Part shown: piece after piece, positions 62,528 through 64,000 of the stretch
How the letters are laid out: each line of letters opens with the position of its first letter
Numbering within the stretch: position 1 is the stretch's first letter
From: Hyphomicrobiales bacterium
Lineage (GTDB): Bacteria; Pseudomonadota; Alphaproteobacteria; Rhizobiales; Rhizobiaceae
NCBI GenBank assembly: GCA_002401155.1
Contig: NVSG01000005.1
Span: forward strand, 5,005 to 69,004
Length of the DNA stretch: 64,000 nt
Direction of reading: 5' to 3'
Notes under the pieces: generated by a model
The model's database searches: none
What the model was told of the DNA's origin: nothing
What the model saw: only the letters and a program-made list of their open reading frames with translations
Made by a program: the position numbers and the translations under genes

Positions 62528-64000
62528 ATGAACGCCTCTGACACCAACAATGAAGAAAAAACCACAGCCACTCGCGGCAAAAGAAGAGCCCGTGGCGGCG
62601 CAGCTAGCCGCAGAGAGAGCCGGGGAACCCTTAGTCTTGTAAGCCTGCCGGTCATCAAACGCGCCTTGCCTCCGGTAGATTTGCTGGATGATGAAGGTGC
62701 CGATCTTATTCAAAACAACGCCGATATCCTGCTGGAAGAAGTGGGCATCGAGTTTCGCGAAGATCCAGAAGCACTTGAGATGTGGAAAGAAGCCGGAGCC
62801 GACGTAAAAGGCGAACGGGTGCGTTTCCCCAAAGGCCTTTGTCGCGAATTGATGAAAACCGCGCCCTCAAGTTTTACCCAGCACGCAAGAAATCCAGCTC
62901 GTTCCGTAGAAATCGGTGGCCGAAACACCGTGTTTGCACCGGTTTACGGCCCTCCCTTCGTGCGCGATCTGGAAGGCGAGCGCCGCTACGCCACCATGGA
63001 AGATTTCCGAAACTTCGTGAAGCTGGCCTATATGGCCCCCGCCATGCACCATTCTGGCGGCACAGTGTGCGAGCCTGTCGATGTGGCGGTCAACAAACGC
63101 CATCTCGACATGGTCTATACCCATATTCGCTATTCCGACAAACCATTCATGGGCTCGGTGACTGCACCAGAACGCGCAGAAGACAGCGTCGCCATGGCGC
63201 GCATCCTGTTCGGCGAAGAGTTCGTTGACCAAAACTGTGTTCTGGTCAGCCTCATCAACGTCAATTCACCGATGGTTTTTGATGGCACCATGCTGGGCGC
63301 ACTGAAAGTCTATGCAAGGGCCAATCAGGCAACCATCCTCTCGCCCTTCATCGTTGGCGGTGCCATGTCGCCGGTAACGGTCGCAGGGACGCTGGCGCAG
63401 GTGCTAGCCGAGGTTCAGGCCGGTATTGCCTTTGCACAGCTCTGCAGATCCGGTTCACCGATCATTTTGGGAACTTTCGCCACCACCATGTCCATGCAAT
63501 CGGGCGCGCCAGCCTTTGGTTCGCCTGAATCGGCGCAGGTTTTGATGGGAGCTGCGCAATTTGCAAGACGCTTCAACCTGCCATATCGCTCAGGCGGTTC
63601 GCTAACCGGCGCAAAGCTGCCGGATTCTCAGGCAGCCTATGAAAGCGCCAACACCTTGTGGCCAGCAATGATGGGTGGCGTGAATTTCATGCTTCACTCG
63701 GCAGGCTGGCTCGAAGGCGGTCTGGTTTCATCCTATGAAAAGTTCATCATGGACGTTGACCAATTGGAAGCCGCGCAAAAATTTGCCGCTGGCATCGATC
63801 TTTCCGAAAACGGGCAGGGCATGGCTGCAATTCGAGAAGTCGGTCCCGGAAATCATTATCTGGGCTGTGAACACACATTGGCAAATTTCGAAACCGCCTT
63901 TTTCACCACCCGTGTTGGCGACAACAACTCATACGAACAATGGCAATCCGAAGGTGAAAAGCGAAACGAGCAACGCGCCAACGCCGTAGCTCGCCAGTGG
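62528..64000 (+). CDS. MttB-superfamily (COG5598) corrinoid methyltransferase, non-pyrrolysine, partial at 3' end
   Basis: Open from ATG 62528 to the end of the window (491 residues, no stop). It matches the trimethylamine methyltransferase family: LLEEVGIEFREDPEALEMWKEAGADVKGERVRFPKGL, GRNTVFAPVYGPPFVRDLEGERRYATMEDF, SGGTVCEPVDV, and the GSPIILGTFATTMSMQSGAPAFGSPE and GGVNFMLHSAGWLEGG barrel strands. No in-frame TAG occurs, so the pyrrolysine of true trimethylamine enzymes is absent; such members are known to use glycine betaine and other quaternary amines. The N-terminus carries a basic tail (residues about 16-32). GGAG lies 10 bases upstream. Substrate is inferred only. Confidence 0.92.
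   Translation, partial: MNASDTNNEEKTTATRGKRRARGGAASRRESRGTLSLVSLPVIKRALPPVDLLDDEGADLIQNNADILLEEVGIEFREDPEALEMWKEAGADVKGERVRFPKGLCRELMKTAPSSFTQHARNPARSVEIGGRNTVFAPVYGPPFVRDLEGERRYATMEDFRNFVKLAYMAPAMHHSGGTVCEPVDVAVNKRHLDMVYTHIRYSDKPFMGSVTAPERAEDSVAMARILFGEEFVDQNCVLVSLINVNSPMVFDGTMLGALKVYARANQATILSPFIVGGAMSPVTVAGTLAQVLAEVQAGIAFAQLCRSGSPIILGTFATTMSMQSGAPAFGSPESAQVLMGAAQFARRFNLPYRSGGSLTGAKLPDSQAAYESANTLWPAMMGGVNFMLHSAGWLEGGLVSSYEKFIMDVDQLEAAQKFAAGIDLSENGQGMAAIREVGPGNHYLGCEHTLANFETAFFTTRVGDNNSYEQWQSEGEKRNEQRANAVARQW

Noticed and set aside
62528-64000. Naming the gene mttB, trimethylamine methyltransferase
   Set aside because: No in-frame TAG for pyrrolysine; true trimethylamine specificity is therefore unlikely.

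Overview
The window reads as chromosomal DNA of an aerobic or microaerobic alphaproteobacterium, most likely order Hyphomicrobiales (Rhizobiales). Supports for this are the gene order Do protease-rarA-crcB-RluA synthase-HAD-ATP12, an FnrL-type regulator beside ccoNOQP-ccoGHIS, a heterotetrameric sarcosine oxidase, frequent TTG/GTG starts with AGGAG-type ribosome sites, and moderate GC. The taxonomic call is inference from gene content. I see no prophage, transposase, CRISPR array or rRNA.

Layout. 1-4449: housekeeping genes in one plus-strand run. 4642-9570: a membrane hydroxylase with a 56-residue membrane protein and TetR regulator, an HxlR/flavodoxin divergent pair, an unknown protein with an internal duplication, and lipB. 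9695-10812: tRNA-Leu(GAG) followed by a small AT-rich islet with one DUF2971-like gene. 10871-18429: small-molecule catabolism (MBL hydrolase, acyl-CoA racemase-like CoA transferase family protein, Gfo/Idh oxidoreductase, isopropylmalate-type dehydrogenase, otnK/otnC tetronate genes). 18505-29835: AsmA, rpmG, NUDIX, DUF983, rnr, topA, xthA. 30095-31444: an NCS2 nucleobase permease. 31576-41068: fnrL, a hemerythrin-like protein and the whole cbb3 oxidase structural and assembly set, with a clear FNR box before ccoN. 41147-51528: a branched-chain-type ABC transporter, an alpha/beta hydrolase and soxBDAG in one tight operon, followed by gdhA. 53248-64000: a lipoprotein, then a corrinoid-dependent methyltransferase system.

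The most interesting part is 54313-64000. It encodes a pyrrolysine-free MttB-superfamily methyltransferase (cut by the window end), a corrinoid protein, a DUF1638 protein, a [2Fe-2S]/ASKHA reductive activator, a methyltetrahydrofolate:corrinoid-type methyltransferase, a short methylenetetrahydrofolate reductase and a small PF13769-like protein. Together they could take a methyl group from a quaternary or methylated amine to tetrahydrofolate and then oxidise it. Such systems are best known from anaerobes; here the same window carries a cbb3 terminal oxidase. Three of the proteins share arginine-rich terminal tails, and a perfect 22-bp palindrome with a TTGTATACAA core lies before one of the operons. 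With soxBDAG and gdhA 3-15 kb away, a plausible theme is stepwise demethylation of glycine betaine-like compounds through sarcosine to glycine, with one-carbon units entering the folate pool and nitrogen passing through glutamate. The substrate itself is not shown by the sequence.
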